Both the position numbers and the translations under genes were made by a program. From Microthrixaceae bacterium (GTDB lineage Bacteria; Actinomycetota; Acidimicrobiia; Acidimicrobiales; Microtrichaceae), in contig JAIBBP010000028.1 in assembly GCA_019694615.1 (NCBI GenBank), forward strand, positions 1 to 45,440: DNA of 45,440 bases, given 5' to 3'. Below are positions 1 through 8,988 of this stretch, in pieces (position 1 is the stretch's first letter; each line of letters starts with the position of its first letter). The notes under the pieces are model-generated. The model did no database searches and was not told where the DNA came from. It saw nothing but the letters and a program-made list of their open reading frames with translations.

Positions 1-735
1 GGCGTCGACTGGATATTCGACCAGCCGGATCGACCCGACATCGTGTTCGAGGCGACGTCCGCGTACGCCCACGTCGCCAACGCACCGCGCTATCGAGACG
101 CCGGCATCCGCGCCGTCGACCTCACCCCCGCGGCGATAGGGCCGTACACGATCCCTGTCGTCAACCTCAGCGAGCACATCGACGAACCCAACGTGAACAT
201 GGTGACGTGCGGAGGACAAGCCACCATCCCGATCGTTCACGCGGTATCGCGCGTCGTGCCGGTGCCCTATGCGGAGATCGTGGCGACCGTGGCATCCCGG
301 TCGGCCGGTCCCGGCACTCGGCAGAACATCGACGAGTTCACCCGCACCACCTCCTCGGCAGTCGAGGTGCTCGGGGGCGCAGAACGAGGCAAGGCGATCA
401 TCATTCTCAACCCCGCCGAACCGCCGTTGATAATGCGCGACACGATCTTCTGCGAGATCCCCGACGACGCGGATCCCGCCGCGATCGAATCATCGATCGA
501 GGACGTCGTGTCGGGGGTGCAGCAGTACGTCCCCGGGTACCGACTGCGCCAACGCCCGCAGTTCGACACGGCAACGCCGGATCGACCGGCACGGGTCGCC
601 GTGTTCATCGAGGTCGAGGGCGCAGGGGACTACCTCCCGCCGTACTCCGGGAACCTCGACATCATGACGGCCGCGGCCACCAAGGTCGGCGAGGAGATCG
701 CCCAACACCTGACCCCCGCCGAGGTGCCGGCGTGA
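1..735 (+). CDS. hsaG: Acetaldehyde dehydrogenase (acetylating), 5' end cut off
   Basis: Converts acetaldehyde (or propanal), NAD+ and CoA to the acyl-CoA as the last step of meta-cleavage pathways; it normally works in a channelled complex with the aldolase encoded next. The frame is open from base 1, so the N-terminal Rossmann part lies outside the window. Visible family blocks are [20 protein letters not shown], the nucleophile segment [12 protein letters not shown] (Cys codon 208-210), [14 protein letters not shown] and [12 protein letters not shown]. The stop overlaps the next start (TGATG, 733-737), which implies translational coupling. The HsaG name (steroid ring A/B degradation) rests on the nearby KstD-like genes; MhpF or BphJ would be the equivalent in aromatic pathways. 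Family assignment is certain, the pathway is inferred. Confidence 0.95.
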   Translation, partial: GVDWIFDQPDRPDIVFEATSAYAHVANAPRYRDAGIRAVDLTPAAIGPYTIPVVNLSEHIDEPNVNMVTCGGQATIPIVHAVSRVVPVPYAEIVATVASRSAGPGTRQNIDEFTRTTSSAVEVLGGAERGKAIIILNPAEPPLIMRDTIFCEIPDDADPAAIESSIEDVVSGVQQYVPGYRLRQRPQFDTATPDRPARVAVFIEVEGAGDYLPPYSGNLDIMTAAATKVGEEIAQHLTPAEVPA

Positions 736-1781
736 TGCCCACTTCAGCGAAGCCGTTCTCCGACACCCTCGATATCCGGATGACCGACTCGGCGCTGCGA
801 GACGGGTCACATGCGAAAGCCCATCAGTTCACCGAGCAGATGGTGCGCGACATCGTCGGTGGGCTCGACCGCGCCGGAATGCCGGTGATCGAGGTGACCC
901 ACGGCGACGGGCTCGGAGGTTCGTCGTTCAACTATGGCTTCAGCCATACGGACGAACGCCTGCTGATCGCCGCGGCGGTGGAGACCGCCGAGCGGGCGCG
1001 TATCGCAGCGCTGATGCTGCCGGGCCTCGGAACCAAGGACGACATCGGTGCCGCCGCCGACCTCGGCGTCTCGATCATCCGGATCGCCACACACTGCACC
1101 GAGGCCGACATCGCCGAGCAGCACTTCGGCCTGGCCAGGGAGAAGGGCCTGGAGACGGTCGGCTTCCTGATGATGGCGCACTCCCGTCCGCCCGAGGACC
1201 TCGCAGCGCAGGCTCGGATCATGGTCGACTCGGGGTGCCAGTGCGTCTACGTGGTCGACTCGGCGGGAGCGATGATCCTGGAGGACGTGTCCGACCGCGT
1301 CGCCGCGCTCGTCGCGGAGATCGGTTCCGAAGCCCAGGTCGGTTTCCACGGTCACGAGAACCTGGGGCTCGGCGTGGCCAACTCGGTCTGTGCCGTGCGG
1401 GCCGGGGCGACCCAGATCGACGGTTCGACCCGGCGCTTCGGAGCCGGGGCGGGCAACACTCCGTGCGAGGCGTTCGCCGCGGTCTGCGAGAAACTCGGCA
1501 TCCGCACCGGCATCGACGTGCTCACGCTGTTCGATGTCGCCGAGGACGTCGTGCGCCCGGTGATGGACGGGGAGGCGGCCCTCGACCGCCTCTCGCTGAT
1601 CATGGGATATGCGGGCGTCTACTCGTCGTTCCTCCGGCACGCGTACCGGGCCGCCGAGCGCTACGGAGTGTCTGGCGCCGACATCTTGTTGGAGTGCGGC
1701 GAGCGGCGGCTCGTCGGCGGCCAGGAGGACCAGATCATCGAGATCGCCGTCGGCCTCGCCACCGCCGCCTCCTCCCCCTGA
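735..1781 (+). CDS. hsaF: 4-hydroxy-2-oxovalerate aldolase
   Basis: Splits 4-hydroxy-2-oxoacids to pyruvate and an aldehyde that is passed to the dehydrogenase encoded just upstream. The product is 348 residues, the usual length. The DmpG/HMGL-like TIM barrel shows the metal and substrate motif [10 protein letters not shown] near residue 16, [10 protein letters not shown], the barrel strand [10 protein letters not shown], the metal-binding HGHENLG and the family-typical [10 protein letters not shown]. The ATG at 735 overlaps the upstream stop by one base, and the reading frame open further upstream is an out-of-frame shadow of the dehydrogenase. The order dehydrogenase-aldolase followed by a KstD-like gene recalls the hsaE-hsaG-hsaF/kstD neighbourhood of mycobacteria, although here the KstD-like gene is convergent. 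Confidence 0.95.
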   Translation: MPTSAKPFSDTLDIRMTDSALRDGSHAKAHQFTEQMVRDIVGGLDRAGMPVIEVTHGDGLGGSSFNYGFSHTDERLLIAAAVETAERARIAALMLPGLGTKDDIGAAADLGVSIIRIATHCTEADIAEQHFGLAREKGLETVGFLMMAHSRPPEDLAAQARIMVDSGCQCVYVVDSAGAMILEDVSDRVAALVAEIGSEAQVGFHGHENLGLGVANSVCAVRAGATQIDGSTRRFGAGAGNTPCEAFAAVCEKLGIRTGIDVLTLFDVAEDVVRPVMDGEAALDRLSLIMGYAGVYSSFLRHAYRAAERYGVSGADILLECGERRLVGGQEDQIIEIAVGLATAASSP

Positions 1782-1812
1782 TCAGGCGACCTGGCCCGAT
1801 CCTGCGACCCAA

Positions 1813-1868
1813 ACCGAAATGTGTCGCGAGGCAATCGCGAAACCGCACACCTCGCAACACATTTCGGT
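1813..1868. terminator. Strong inverted repeat between convergent genes
   Basis: Two 19-base arms (1813-1831 and 1850-1868) are complementary at 18 of 19 positions and enclose an 18-base loop. The left arm starts ACCGAAATGTG and the right arm ends ACACATTTCGGT. The element lies between the stop of the aldolase and the stop of the convergent flavoprotein, so a bidirectional terminator is the simplest reading. There is no T-tract; the 3' arm runs into a G-rich tandem repeat instead. It could also be one copy of an interspersed palindromic repeat family. Confidence 0.7.
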
Positions 1869-1917
1869 CAGGGGGTTCGGTCAGGGGGTTGGGTCAGGGG
1901 GTGTTCGGTCAGGGAAG
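1864..1917. repeat. 13-bp G-rich tandem repeat, about four units
   Basis: Units TCGGTCAGGGGGT (1864-1876), an identical copy (1877-1889), TGGGTCAGGGGGT (1890-1902) and, after a 2-base shift, TCGGTCAGGGAAG (1905-1917). A further partial copy (1921-1929) contains the stop codon of the minus-strand flavoprotein. The first unit overlaps the right arm of the preceding hairpin. The plus strand has several runs of three to five G, so a quadruplex is conceivable. Confidence 0.8.
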
Positions 1918-1924
1918 TCCTGGG

Positions 1925-3502
1925 TCAGGTCGTCGGCTCGCCGGCCATGTCGAGCGCGGCGATCCACGAGAACACCATCGCCGATCCGATCGGCCCGCCG
2001 GCGCCGGGATACACGCGTCCGGTAGCCGGGGCCATCGTGTTGCCTGAGGCGTAGAGGCCCTCGATGACCGAGTCGTCGGAGCGGAGCACCCGCGCCCGTG
2101 CGTCGGTTCGGACGCCTCCCTTCGTGCCGAGATCAGTGACGACGACCTGCACCGCGTAATAGGGCGGGGCGTCGAGCACACCGAGACACTTGTTGGGTCC
2201 GTCGGTGTGCGGCTCGACGACGTTGGCGATCACACGATCCCACGGCGTCTCGCCCCTGTGGAAACGCTCGTCAACGCCGGCCCTGGCGAAGCCGTTGTAC
2301 TCCTCGACGTTACGAACGAGCGCTTCGGCCGGCACGCCGATCGCAAACGCGAGCTCGTCGAGCGTGTCGGCACGCTTCATCACACCGGCTTCCAGCCAAC
2401 GATCGACGTCGAACCAGTCCGGAACCTGTGGGTCGACTGGCAGCATCCGAAAGCCGTCACGGTCGACCTGGCGTTGATCGAACACCCAATGCGCCGGGAT
2501 GTGGTCGACACCGGTCGAGTTGTGCAGCCGCATCAGCTCGTGGCCCGCCCGGTCGTAGGGAAGTCGCTCGTTCATGAACCGCTCGCCGTCGGCGTTCACC
2601 CATATGCCGCCCCACACCATCGTGTAGAAGACCGGCCCACCCGTTGGGGTGACGATTCCTGGCGCGAACCAGGCTTCGTCCAACAACGCGGTGTCCGCGC
2701 CGATGGCGATGGCCGCGGCCAGCGCGTCCCCGGTGTTCTCGGGAACGCCCATCGTCCACTCGTCGGTGACCGGGGCCTGATACCGCTGCCGCAGCTCGCG
2801 GTTGCGCTCGTAGCCACCGGCCGCGAGCAGCACTCCGCGCTCAGCGCGATAGCGGACGGTTTCGCCGTCCCGCTCAGCATCCACGCCGACGACGCGTCCG
2901 CCCTCGACGACCAGCCCAACCAGGGCGGTGTTCGTGTACACCGTCGCATTGCCGGTACCCATCACCGCCAGCAACGAGCGAGCCGACAACGCCTGCCCGC
3001 CAACCATTACGTCACCCGGCTCGGTTCCCCACCGCTCGGTCCACAGGGGCCGTCGCACGAGCGGTTCGAGCTCACCCAACTCCGCCCGGGCGATGTCGCG
3101 GGGGAAGATCGTCCGACCCTGTTTGAGGAACCCGGGTCGGCCTTCGAAGTAGTCGGGGATGCCGCGCCAAACGAACTCGCCGAACGCGTCGTCGTTCTCC
3201 AGTTCGGCGATCATGGGCGGCCCGCACTGCAGAAACGCCTCGCGGAGCTCGACGGGTGCGTCGTCGCCGACGATGGCGTCGAGGTACGGCCGGGCTGCGT
3301 CGGGAGAATCCTCGATTCCGGCGCGGAGGATCGCGGGGTTACCCGGCAGCCAGATTCCCGCTCCCGAGTAGGCAGTCGTGCCGCCGATCCACGGGGCCTT
3401 CTCGATCACCAGGGTTAGGAGACCGCGCTTGGCCGCGGCATATGCCCCGATGAGCCCGCCCCCCGAGCCCACGACGATGACATCGAACTGCTCCTCGGTC
3501 AT
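1925..3502 (-). CDS. FAD-dependent 3-ketosteroid delta1-dehydrogenase-like protein
   Basis: A 525-residue flavoprotein of the fumarate reductase/KstD group, which introduces a double bond next to a ketone in steroid-like substrates. It has the N-terminal dinucleotide motif VGSGGG (residues 11-16), the EKAPWIGGTTAYSGAG block, the mid-protein GVLLAAGG and a C-terminal block with LYASGNT and GRVYPGAGGPIG. The Tyr in that block matches the catalytic Tyr region of known KstDs. The start is set at the ATG at 3502, because the ATG 21 bases further upstream would lie deep in the neighbouring cupin gene; the chosen start overlaps that cupin's stop (ATGA). A second, distinct paralogue sits at 18.5 to 20.3 kb. 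The substrate is not shown by the sequence. Confidence 0.85.
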   Translation of the reverse strand: MTEEQFDVIVVGSGGGLIGAYAAAKRGLLTLVIEKAPWIGGTTAYSGAGIWLPGNPAILRAGIEDSPDAARPYLDAIVGDDAPVELREAFLQCGPPMIAELENDDAFGEFVWRGIPDYFEGRPGFLKQGRTIFPRDIARAELGELEPLVRRPLWTERWGTEPGDVMVGGQALSARSLLAVMGTGNATVYTNTALVGLVVEGGRVVGVDAERDGETVRYRAERGVLLAAGGYERNRELRQRYQAPVTDEWTMGVPENTGDALAAAIAIGADTALLDEAWFAPGIVTPTGGPVFYTMVWGGIWVNADGERFMNERLPYDRAGHELMRLHNSTGVDHIPAHWVFDQRQVDRDGFRMLPVDPQVPDWFDVDRWLEAGVMKRADTLDELAFAIGVPAEALVRNVEEYNGFARAGVDERFHRGETPWDRVIANVVEPHTDGPNKCLGVLDAPPYYAVQVVVTDLGTKGGVRTDARARVLRSDDSVIEGLYASGNTMAPATGRVYPGAGGPIGSAMVFSWIAALDMAGEPTT

Positions 3503-3795
3503 GGTTGCACCTGCAGAGGCCACGACGTCAGGTAGGTCGCCCCGTCGGAGCCGGCTCTCAGCGACGCGTCGGAACCGGCGCCGACCACCGCGAACATGCC
3601 TGGCCGTAGTGCTTCGGTCTTGCCATCGAACTCGACGGTCAGCTCACCGCCGAAGACGATGACGAGAAGGTCGTCCCCGGCGGCTACCAGCGCCTCCACC
3701 GCACCCGGGTCGAGACGGACGCCGGTGAGTCCGAACTCGGGGTCGAGGCCGGGAATACCGTCGTCGGCGAGGAGGTCGAGGAACTTGATCGGCAT
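3499..3795 (-). CDS. Small cupin-like protein
   Basis: A 98-residue protein with the spacing of a single cupin barrel (ADDLLVIVFGGELTVEFDGKTEALRPGMFAVVGAGS), but the metal-binding histidines of typical cupins are absent. The start at 3795 was chosen because the sequence further upstream is non-cupin and belongs to the divergent regulatory region. Its stop overlaps the start of the KstD-like gene by 4 bases, so the two are probably co-transcribed. It could bind a small ligand or modulate its flavoprotein partner; no function can be assigned. It is divergent from another cupin gene, from which it is separated by 120 bases. Confidence 0.7.
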   Translation of the reverse strand: MPIKFLDLLADDGIPGLDPEFGLTGVRLDPGAVEALVAAGDDLLVIVFGGELTVEFDGKTEALRPGMFAVVGAGSDASLRAGSDGATYLTSWPLQVQP

Positions 3796-3915
3796 CTGAG
3801 CATGCTGCCGAAGTGTGCGGATCGGTGTCGAGCGATGTCGAGCGCATGTCCTGACAGGCGGGATGTCGGGGTGAGCCCGGCGGCGAGGTGCGTGAGACCC
3901 GACCATGATGGGCGC

Positions 3916-4383
3916 ATGGGAGTTGTTGTCGCCGATCTGCTCGACGGTCAGGACTGGGTTCCGCTCGCGCTGGACCAGCAGAACAACCCCACCTACTTCT
4001 GGCATGACGGCCGGCCGCTGACCGAGGCTCCAGTCGACTTCGCGGCGACGTTCGACGGGGCAATGTGGATGACCCGCAAGCCGATCCGCATCTTCAAGTT
4101 CAACCGCAACCCCCTTCGCGTCCGACCCCACTTCGTCGTACCGCGCCATCACCACAGCCTCGACGAGATGGTCATCGTGCTCCAGGGCACGTACCGCATC
4201 GACCACGGGGACGAGCGCCCCGAGTCGGTCGAGATCGGCCCCGGCGAGTGTTTCATCAGCCGGGCCGGAACGCCGTACACCATGACCGCCGGTGCCGAAG
4301 GCGTGACGTACATCGAGACATGGCCGGCTCCGCTCCCGACGTTGCTCACCTACTGGCACGACGAGGGCTGGGTCCACCGCTGA
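3916..4383 (+). CDS. Cupin domain protein
   Basis: 155 residues. The cupin motif is clear: PHFVVPRHHHSLDEMVIVLQG contains the HH...E set expected to hold a metal, followed by GPGECFISRAGTPYTM and a second strand ending ETWPAPLP. This resembles the metal-dependent dioxygenase or isomerase cupins often found in aromatic and steroid catabolic clusters. The start ATG at 3916 is the first in-frame ATG near the conserved region; no strong Shine-Dalgarno is seen. The gene is divergent from the histidine-poor cupin at 3.5 kb, and a short ancestral duplication is possible but not demonstrable by eye. Confidence 0.75.
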   Translation: MGVVVADLLDGQDWVPLALDQQNNPTYFWHDGRPLTEAPVDFAATFDGAMWMTRKPIRIFKFNRNPLRVRPHFVVPRHHHSLDEMVIVLQGTYRIDHGDERPESVEIGPGECFISRAGTPYTMTAGAEGVTYIETWPAPLPTLLTYWHDEGWVHR

Positions 4384-4405
4384 GTCCGAACCCCACCGGG
4401 CGGGG

Positions 4406-5236
4406 TCAAGCTTGCTCGACGAACCTCCACGGCACACCCAGCGCCGTCGCGGGATCGGCGGTCACGACGCCCCCGGCGTCGTGGGCGACTCCGACTCCGC
4501 AGGTGGCGAGGTGACGGCGAACCCGATCGAGGTCGACGACCTCCCACACGAGCGAGTGGTACATGTCGGCAGGCCCAACGTCGGCCGTCTCGAAGACGAC
4601 CGTCGAACCCCCGACCTCGACCGACAGATCCCGATCTCGGTCAACAACCGTTCCGCCGAGCGCGTCGACGAACAGGCGCTCGGCGCGCCGCGGGTCCGAC
4701 GTGCGGACCACGTGCCCGGCACACCGGACGATGCCGAGCGGGTCTTCTGCTGACGGCTCGGGGAGCGTCCACCCCTCGGCGAGGCGATGGTCGAGCGGGA
4801 ACGGCATCTCCGGCACGAACTCGTAGCGCAGACCGGCAGACTCCGGCGTGGTGAAGAACAACGGCATCGAGGAGCCGAAGGCCTTCGGCATCGCTTCGGC
4901 GATCGCTCCGCGCTGATCGACAACGCTGAACCCGTGCTCGCGCAGCGATTCGAAGAGCGGTGCGATCCCATCGACGTACCACCCGAATCCGTCGAGCACC
5001 GGCCGATCCACCGCGGAGTACTGAAGCTCACCGTCGACCCGGTAGCGCCGCGGATCGATGCAGTCGAACAACACATCGGCGATGGGGGTGAAGAGCGAGT
5101 AGTCGAGCGACGGCGACAACGTCGACAGCGGTGTGCTCCGCCGACCGAACACCTCGCTGAGGAACCGCTCGGCCGCTCTCAGGTCGGGCACCCGGAGACT
5201 CGGGTGGTACATGCGAACCAGGCGATAGTCGGTCAT
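4406..5236 (-). CDS. VOC (glyoxalase/extradiol dioxygenase fold) family protein
   Basis: 276 residues with two vicinal-oxygen-chelate modules: the first begins at MYHPSLRVPDLRAAERFLSEVFG, the second at RCAGHVVRTSDPRRAERLFVDALGG. Paired modules of this kind occur in extradiol dioxygenases, glyoxalases and epimerases. Possible metal ligands are the His of MYHPS and the His of CAGHVV; the Glu near the C-terminus of each module is plausible but not certain. Start 5236 (ATG) gives the MTDYRLVRM N-terminus; longer starts would run into the acyl-CoA ligase gene. It lies 7 bases downstream of that gene and is probably in the same operon. Confidence 0.75.
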   Translation of the reverse strand: MTDYRLVRMYHPSLRVPDLRAAERFLSEVFGRRSTPLSTLSPSLDYSLFTPIADVLFDCIDPRRYRVDGELQYSAVDRPVLDGFGWYVDGIAPLFESLREHGFSVVDQRGAIAEAMPKAFGSSMPLFFTTPESAGLRYEFVPEMPFPLDHRLAEGWTLPEPSAEDPLGIVRCAGHVVRTSDPRRAERLFVDALGGTVVDRDRDLSVEVGGSTVVFETADVGPADMYHSLVWEVVDLDRVRRHLATCGVGVAHDAGGVVTADPATALGVPWRFVEQA

Positions 5237-5243
5237 CACGACG

Positions 5244-6782
5244 TCAATCCCCGCGCAGCTCGCGCTTGAGCACTTTGCCCGACGGATTGCGAGGGAGTGC
5301 GTCGAGGAACACCACGTCGGCTGGAACCTTGAACTTGGCCAGTCGAGGCCGGCAGTGGTCGACCAACTCCTCCGCGGTCGGAGCGGTTCCGGGCCGGGCG
5401 ACGACATGAGCGACCGGCACCTCACCCCACCGCTCGTGGGGGCGGCCGACGACGGCGACCTCCAGCACGTCGGGGTGATCCTCCAGCACTCGCTCCACCT
5501 CCGAGCCGGCGATGTTCTCGCCGCCCGAGATGATGAGGTCCTTCAAGCGGTCGACGATGAACAGATAGCCGTCGTCGTCGACGACGCCGACGTCACCGGT
5601 GTGGAACCATCCACCGGCGAAGGCTGCCGCCGTTGCGTCGGGGTCTCGCCAGTAGCCGGCAAACACCTTCGGTCCCCTCAGCACGACCTCTCCCCGATCG
5701 CCCGGCGGAACCGGAGCGCCGTCGGGATCCCAGATCTGGAGGTCGAGGTAGAGGCACGGTCGACCGACGCTGCCGAGCTTGGAGCGAACCGAGGCTCGAT
5801 CGAGAAACGTATCGCCCGACACCGTCTCGGTCAGACCGTAGGCGTCGGCGAGCCAAGCGTTGGGGAACGTAGTTTGCAATCGCTCGACGAACGGGATCGG
5901 CAGCTGCGCTCCACCGGCGATGATCAGTCGCAGCGACGACATGTCGCGGCTCCCGATGCCCGGTTCGTCCAGTACGGCACGCAGCATCGCCGGCGCCATC
6001 CACGTGCAGGTCACGCCCGAACGTTCGATCTCGTCGACGACGGCCGACGGATCGAACTGCCGATGGATGATGGTGGTCGCGCCCACTGAGATCAGCGACG
6101 TGGTGATGAGATCGAGTGCGCCGACGTGGTAAAGCGGGCCGCAGGCAAGGCCGACATCGGCCGCGTTTAGACCGAGTTCGGCGACGTGCGCCGCGTTCTT
6201 CCACGCGAGGTTGGCGTGCGTGATCATGACACCCTTGGGGCGTCCGGTTGTTCCCGACGTGTACATCAGCCGGTGTACGTCGTCGCCCGATGCGGCTACC
6301 CGCTGCACCGGTGCCGAACCCGCGAGCTCGTCGAACGACCTCCACCCGGTCGACGTTGCCGATGGCTCGCGGCCGATAGCGATGCGCTCGAGGCCGAGAC
6401 CGTCGGTCGCTGCATTGCCGAGATCGATCAGCTCAGCGTCGCACACCAGCGCTGCGGCACCGGAGTGCTCGAGGAGGTAGCGGACCTCCGGCGGAGCGAG
6501 ACGCCAGTTGATCGGCATCGCGATCGCTCCGAGCGCATTCGCGGCGAACACGGTGAGCAGCATCTCGACGCGGTTGTAGGACAGGAGCCCGACGACGTCG
6601 CCGAATCCGACACCTCGTGCGGCGAGGCCTCCCGCTAGGCGAAGGCTCTGATCGAGCGCCCCGGCGTACGTCAGAGCTCGCTCGCCCGTGACGGCGAAGC
6701 GAGCGTCGGGAGTGCGCGCCGCATGGTGCTCCAGGACTGAAACCCAGTTCAGGTCGTGCTGTTCGTTCGACCGACTTTCCAC
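5244..6782 (-). CDS. AMP-dependent acyl-CoA synthetase/ligase
   Basis: 512 residues of the ANL superfamily; activates a carboxylate to its CoA thioester via an acyl-AMP. Seen are the P-loop-like MYTSGTTGRPKG, the GLTET motif, YWRDPDATAAAFAGGWFHTGD, the hinge region IVDRLKDLIISGGENI and the catalytic Lys region NPSGKVLKREL at the C-terminus. The start is the GTG at 6782, preceded by GGGGGAG at good spacing. A much longer open frame continues upstream but has no family similarity and overlaps the divergent E1 gene. It is divergent from the fused E1 gene (about 84 bases between starts) and upstream of the VOC gene. The substrate (steroid side-chain acid, aromatic or fatty acid) is unknown. Confidence 0.9.
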   Translation of the reverse strand: MESRSNEQHDLNWVSVLEHHAARTPDARFAVTGERALTYAGALDQSLRLAGGLAARGVGFGDVVGLLSYNRVEMLLTVFAANALGAIAMPINWRLAPPEVRYLLEHSGAAALVCDAELIDLGNAATDGLGLERIAIGREPSATSTGWRSFDELAGSAPVQRVAASGDDVHRLMYTSGTTGRPKGVMITHANLAWKNAAHVAELGLNAADVGLACGPLYHVGALDLITTSLISVGATTIIHRQFDPSAVVDEIERSGVTCTWMAPAMLRAVLDEPGIGSRDMSSLRLIIAGGAQLPIPFVERLQTTFPNAWLADAYGLTETVSGDTFLDRASVRSKLGSVGRPCLYLDLQIWDPDGAPVPPGDRGEVVLRGPKVFAGYWRDPDATAAAFAGGWFHTGDVGVVDDDGYLFIVDRLKDLIISGGENIAGSEVERVLEDHPDVLEVAVVGRPHERWGEVPVAHVVARPGTAPTAEELVDHCRPRLAKFKVPADVVFLDALPRNPSGKVLKRELRGD

Positions 6783-6866
6783 TCGTGCTCCCCCGTCATC
6801 CCGCTGGTTGCAACAACCGCCTCGCGAACCCCGCCGGCTGGTCGACCCAAACGGTACGGTCGCCGC

Positions 6867-8912
6867 GTGGCGTCGGGGGACGAGATCGAGCGAGTCGGGT
6901 GGACAACGACCACCCAGCGGGACGCTGCGACGGGACAGCGGGACGCTGCGACGGGACAGCGGGACGATCTGATCGAGATGTACCGGCGAATGCTGGTTAT
7001 CCGCGGCTTCGAGGAGCGAGTCGCAGCGTTGTACCGCGACGGCGAGGTGCCGGGTTTCGTGCACCTGTCGACGGGCCAGGAGGCCTCGGCGGTCGGGGCG
7101 TGCTGGCCGCTCGGCGACTCCGACGTGATCACGTCTACCCATCGCGGCCACGGCCACTGCCTGGCCAAGGGTCTGGACCCACTGGGGATGTTCGCCGAGC
7201 TGATGGCTCGGGATACGGGAACCAATCGGGGTCGCGGCGGGTCGATGCACATCGCCGACCCGACGCTCGGAATCTTCGGAGCGAACGGCATCGTGGGTGC
7301 CGGAATCCCCATCGCGGCCGGCGCTGCTACCGCGCACCGTCTCCGGAACAACGGCGCGATCGCCGTCGCGTTCTTCGGTGACGGCGCGGTCCCCCAGGGA
7401 GCGTTCCACGAGGCGGTGAACCTGGCCGCTGTGTGGGACCTTGCAGTGGTGTTCTGGTGCGAGAACAACGGGTACGCCGAGTTCTCTCCAGCGGCCACTC
7501 AGCATGCGGTCGGATTGGAGCAGCGCATCGCCGGCTACGGATTGGAGTACCTGGCGGTGGACGGCAACGACGTCGGGGCGTGCGCCGACACGATGACGAG
7601 GGCGGCAGCGATGGCACGGGCCGGTCGACCGACGTTCGTGGAGGCGACGACGTACCGCTGGCGTGGCCACTACGAGGGTGACCCGCAGCGCTACCGGACC
7701 ACCGACGAGCTCGACGACTGGCAGCAACGCGACCCGATCGTCGCGCACGAAAGGCGCTTGAGCGCCGCCGGAGTGACCAACCGGGCGCTCGCCGAGCTTC
7801 GGGCAGAAGTGGACCGGGATCTCGACGAAGCGCTGGAGAACGCTCGCTCTGCTCCGAAGCCCGACGTCACGACCTTGCACCACTTCGTCGTCCGCGACCG
7901 GCCGACCATTCCCGAGCCGCCATCGCTTCCGGCGGATGCTCCCGTCTTCCGCATGATGGACGCCGTTCACGCCGCCTTGGAGGCCGAGCTGGAGGACGAT
8001 GCGTCGGTGTTCATCGCCGGCATCGACGTCGGCGAGGGCGGCAACGTGTTCGGCCTGACCCGTGGGCTCCGCGACCGGTTCGGCGACCGCGTTCGCGACA
8101 CCCCGATCTCGGAGACGGCGATCGTCGGACTCGGGGTCGGCGCGGCGATGGCCGGCCTACGCCCCGTGGTCGAGGTGATGTACCTCGACTTCGTCGGCGT
8201 CTGCTTCGACCAACTCCTCAACCAGGCGGCCAAGCTCCCGTACATGACCGGCGGAAACGCACTGATGGGCCTCACCGTTCGCACCCAGTTCGGGGCCGGT
8301 CGATCCTCGGGCAGTCAGCACTCTCAGAGCCTGGAAGCCCTGCTCGCCCACATTCCGGGGCTCACGGTGGTCATGCCCAGCACCCCCGCGGACGCGTACG
8401 GCCTGCTCCGCGCCGCGATCCGCGACCCGAATCCGGTGGTCTTCATCGAGAACCGGCTGACCTACGGCCTCAAGGGTCCACGCCCTCCACGCGAGCACGT
8501 GCTGCCCGTCGGCCGCTCGGCGATCGTTCGACCCGGGACCGATGTCACGGTGGTGTCGGTATCGCGGATGGTGCACGACGCGCTGGCCGCCGCCGAGGAG
8601 GTCGCCGCACATGGCATCTCCGTCGAGGTGATCGACCTACGAACCGTGGCCCCACTCGACCTCGACCCGGTACTCGACTCGGTGCGACGGACGAGCAGGC
8701 TGCTCATCGCCCACGAGGCGGTCGTGCCATTCGGCATCGGTGCCGAGATCGCGGCGCGAGTCGCCGCCGAGGCTTTCTGGTCGCTCGATGCTCCGATCGA
8801 GCGTGTGGGTGCTGCGCCGACGCCTGCGCCCTACTCCCCCGAACTGGAACGGGCCTGGCTGCCGGGTCGATCCGACATCGCCGACGCGCTCCGCCGGTTG
8901 GCAGCCGTCTGA
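6867..8912 (+). CDS. Fused alpha-beta E1 component of a 2-oxoacid dehydrogenase
   Basis: A 681-residue thiamine-diphosphate enzyme in which the E1-alpha (about residues 30-340) and E1-beta (about 361-681) chains are joined by a proline-rich linker. The ThDP motif runs from GDGAV to ENN (residues 171-201). The beta part has TPISETAIVGLGVGAAMAG and the EVIDLRT block. E1 decarboxylates a 2-oxoacid and acylates the lipoyl group of an E2, but no E2 or E3 gene is in the window. The relatives I recognise are acetoin/pyruvate-type E1 chains. The GTG start at 6867 lacks an obvious Shine-Dalgarno; it is preferred because an in-frame 7-codon repeat lies between it and the conserved domain. A later start at ATG 6978 would cut a conserved segment. 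Confidence 0.85.
   Translation: MASGDEIERVGWTTTTQRDAATGQRDAATGQRDDLIEMYRRMLVIRGFEERVAALYRDGEVPGFVHLSTGQEASAVGACWPLGDSDVITSTHRGHGHCLAKGLDPLGMFAELMARDTGTNRGRGGSMHIADPTLGIFGANGIVGAGIPIAAGAATAHRLRNNGAIAVAFFGDGAVPQGAFHEAVNLAAVWDLAVVFWCENNGYAEFSPAATQHAVGLEQRIAGYGLEYLAVDGNDVGACADTMTRAAAMARAGRPTFVEATTYRWRGHYEGDPQRYRTTDELDDWQQRDPIVAHERRLSAAGVTNRALAELRAEVDRDLDEALENARSAPKPDVTTLHHFVVRDRPTIPEPPSLPADAPVFRMMDAVHAALEAELEDDASVFIAGIDVGEGGNVFGLTRGLRDRFGDRVRDTPISETAIVGLGVGAAMAGLRPVVEVMYLDFVGVCFDQLLNQAAKLPYMTGGNALMGLTVRTQFGAGRSSGSQHSQSLEALLAHIPGLTVVMPSTPADAYGLLRAAIRDPNPVVFIENRLTYGLKGPRPPREHVLPVGRSAIVRPGTDVTVVSVSRMVHDALAAAEEVAAHGISVEVIDLRTVAPLDLDPVLDSVRRTSRLLIAHEAVVPFGIGAEIAARVAAEAFWSLDAPIERVGAAPTPAPYSPELERAWLPGRSDIADALRRLAAV
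6915..6965 (+). repeat. 21-bp tandem repeat in the E1 gene
   Basis: CAGCGGGACGCTGCGACGGGA occurs at 6915-6935 and exactly again at 6936-6956, followed by the first nine bases of a third copy. It encodes QRDAATG-QRDAATG-QRD just before the E1-alpha domain. The unit length is a multiple of three, so copy-number changes would leave the frame intact. Confidence 0.95.
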
Positions 8913-8988
8913 CCGGCTGGTCCCGCCTCGTGGGCTCACCGGCCCGACGGCGGTTCCACGACCGAGACGACCGGTCTACGTTGCCTCC

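Noticed and set aside
807..1640. Long minus-strand open frame opposite the aldolase gene
   Set aside because: Composition is that of a shadow frame, with no recognisable motif or Shine-Dalgarno.
2207..3418. Long open frame (403 codons) on the plus strand
   Set aside because: It lies opposite the KstD-like gene and reads as a low-complexity Arg/Val/Asp-rich shadow with no domain; such frames are common in GC-rich DNA.
3826..3850. Direct repeat TGTCGAGCG(A/C) in the divergent cupin region
   Set aside because: Only two 10-base units of common composition; no link to a known site.
6806..6818. GGTTGCAACAACC (5-3-5 inverted repeat) between the divergent ligase and E1 genes
   Set aside because: Well placed for an operator, but arms of five bases are expected by chance; no second copy noticed.
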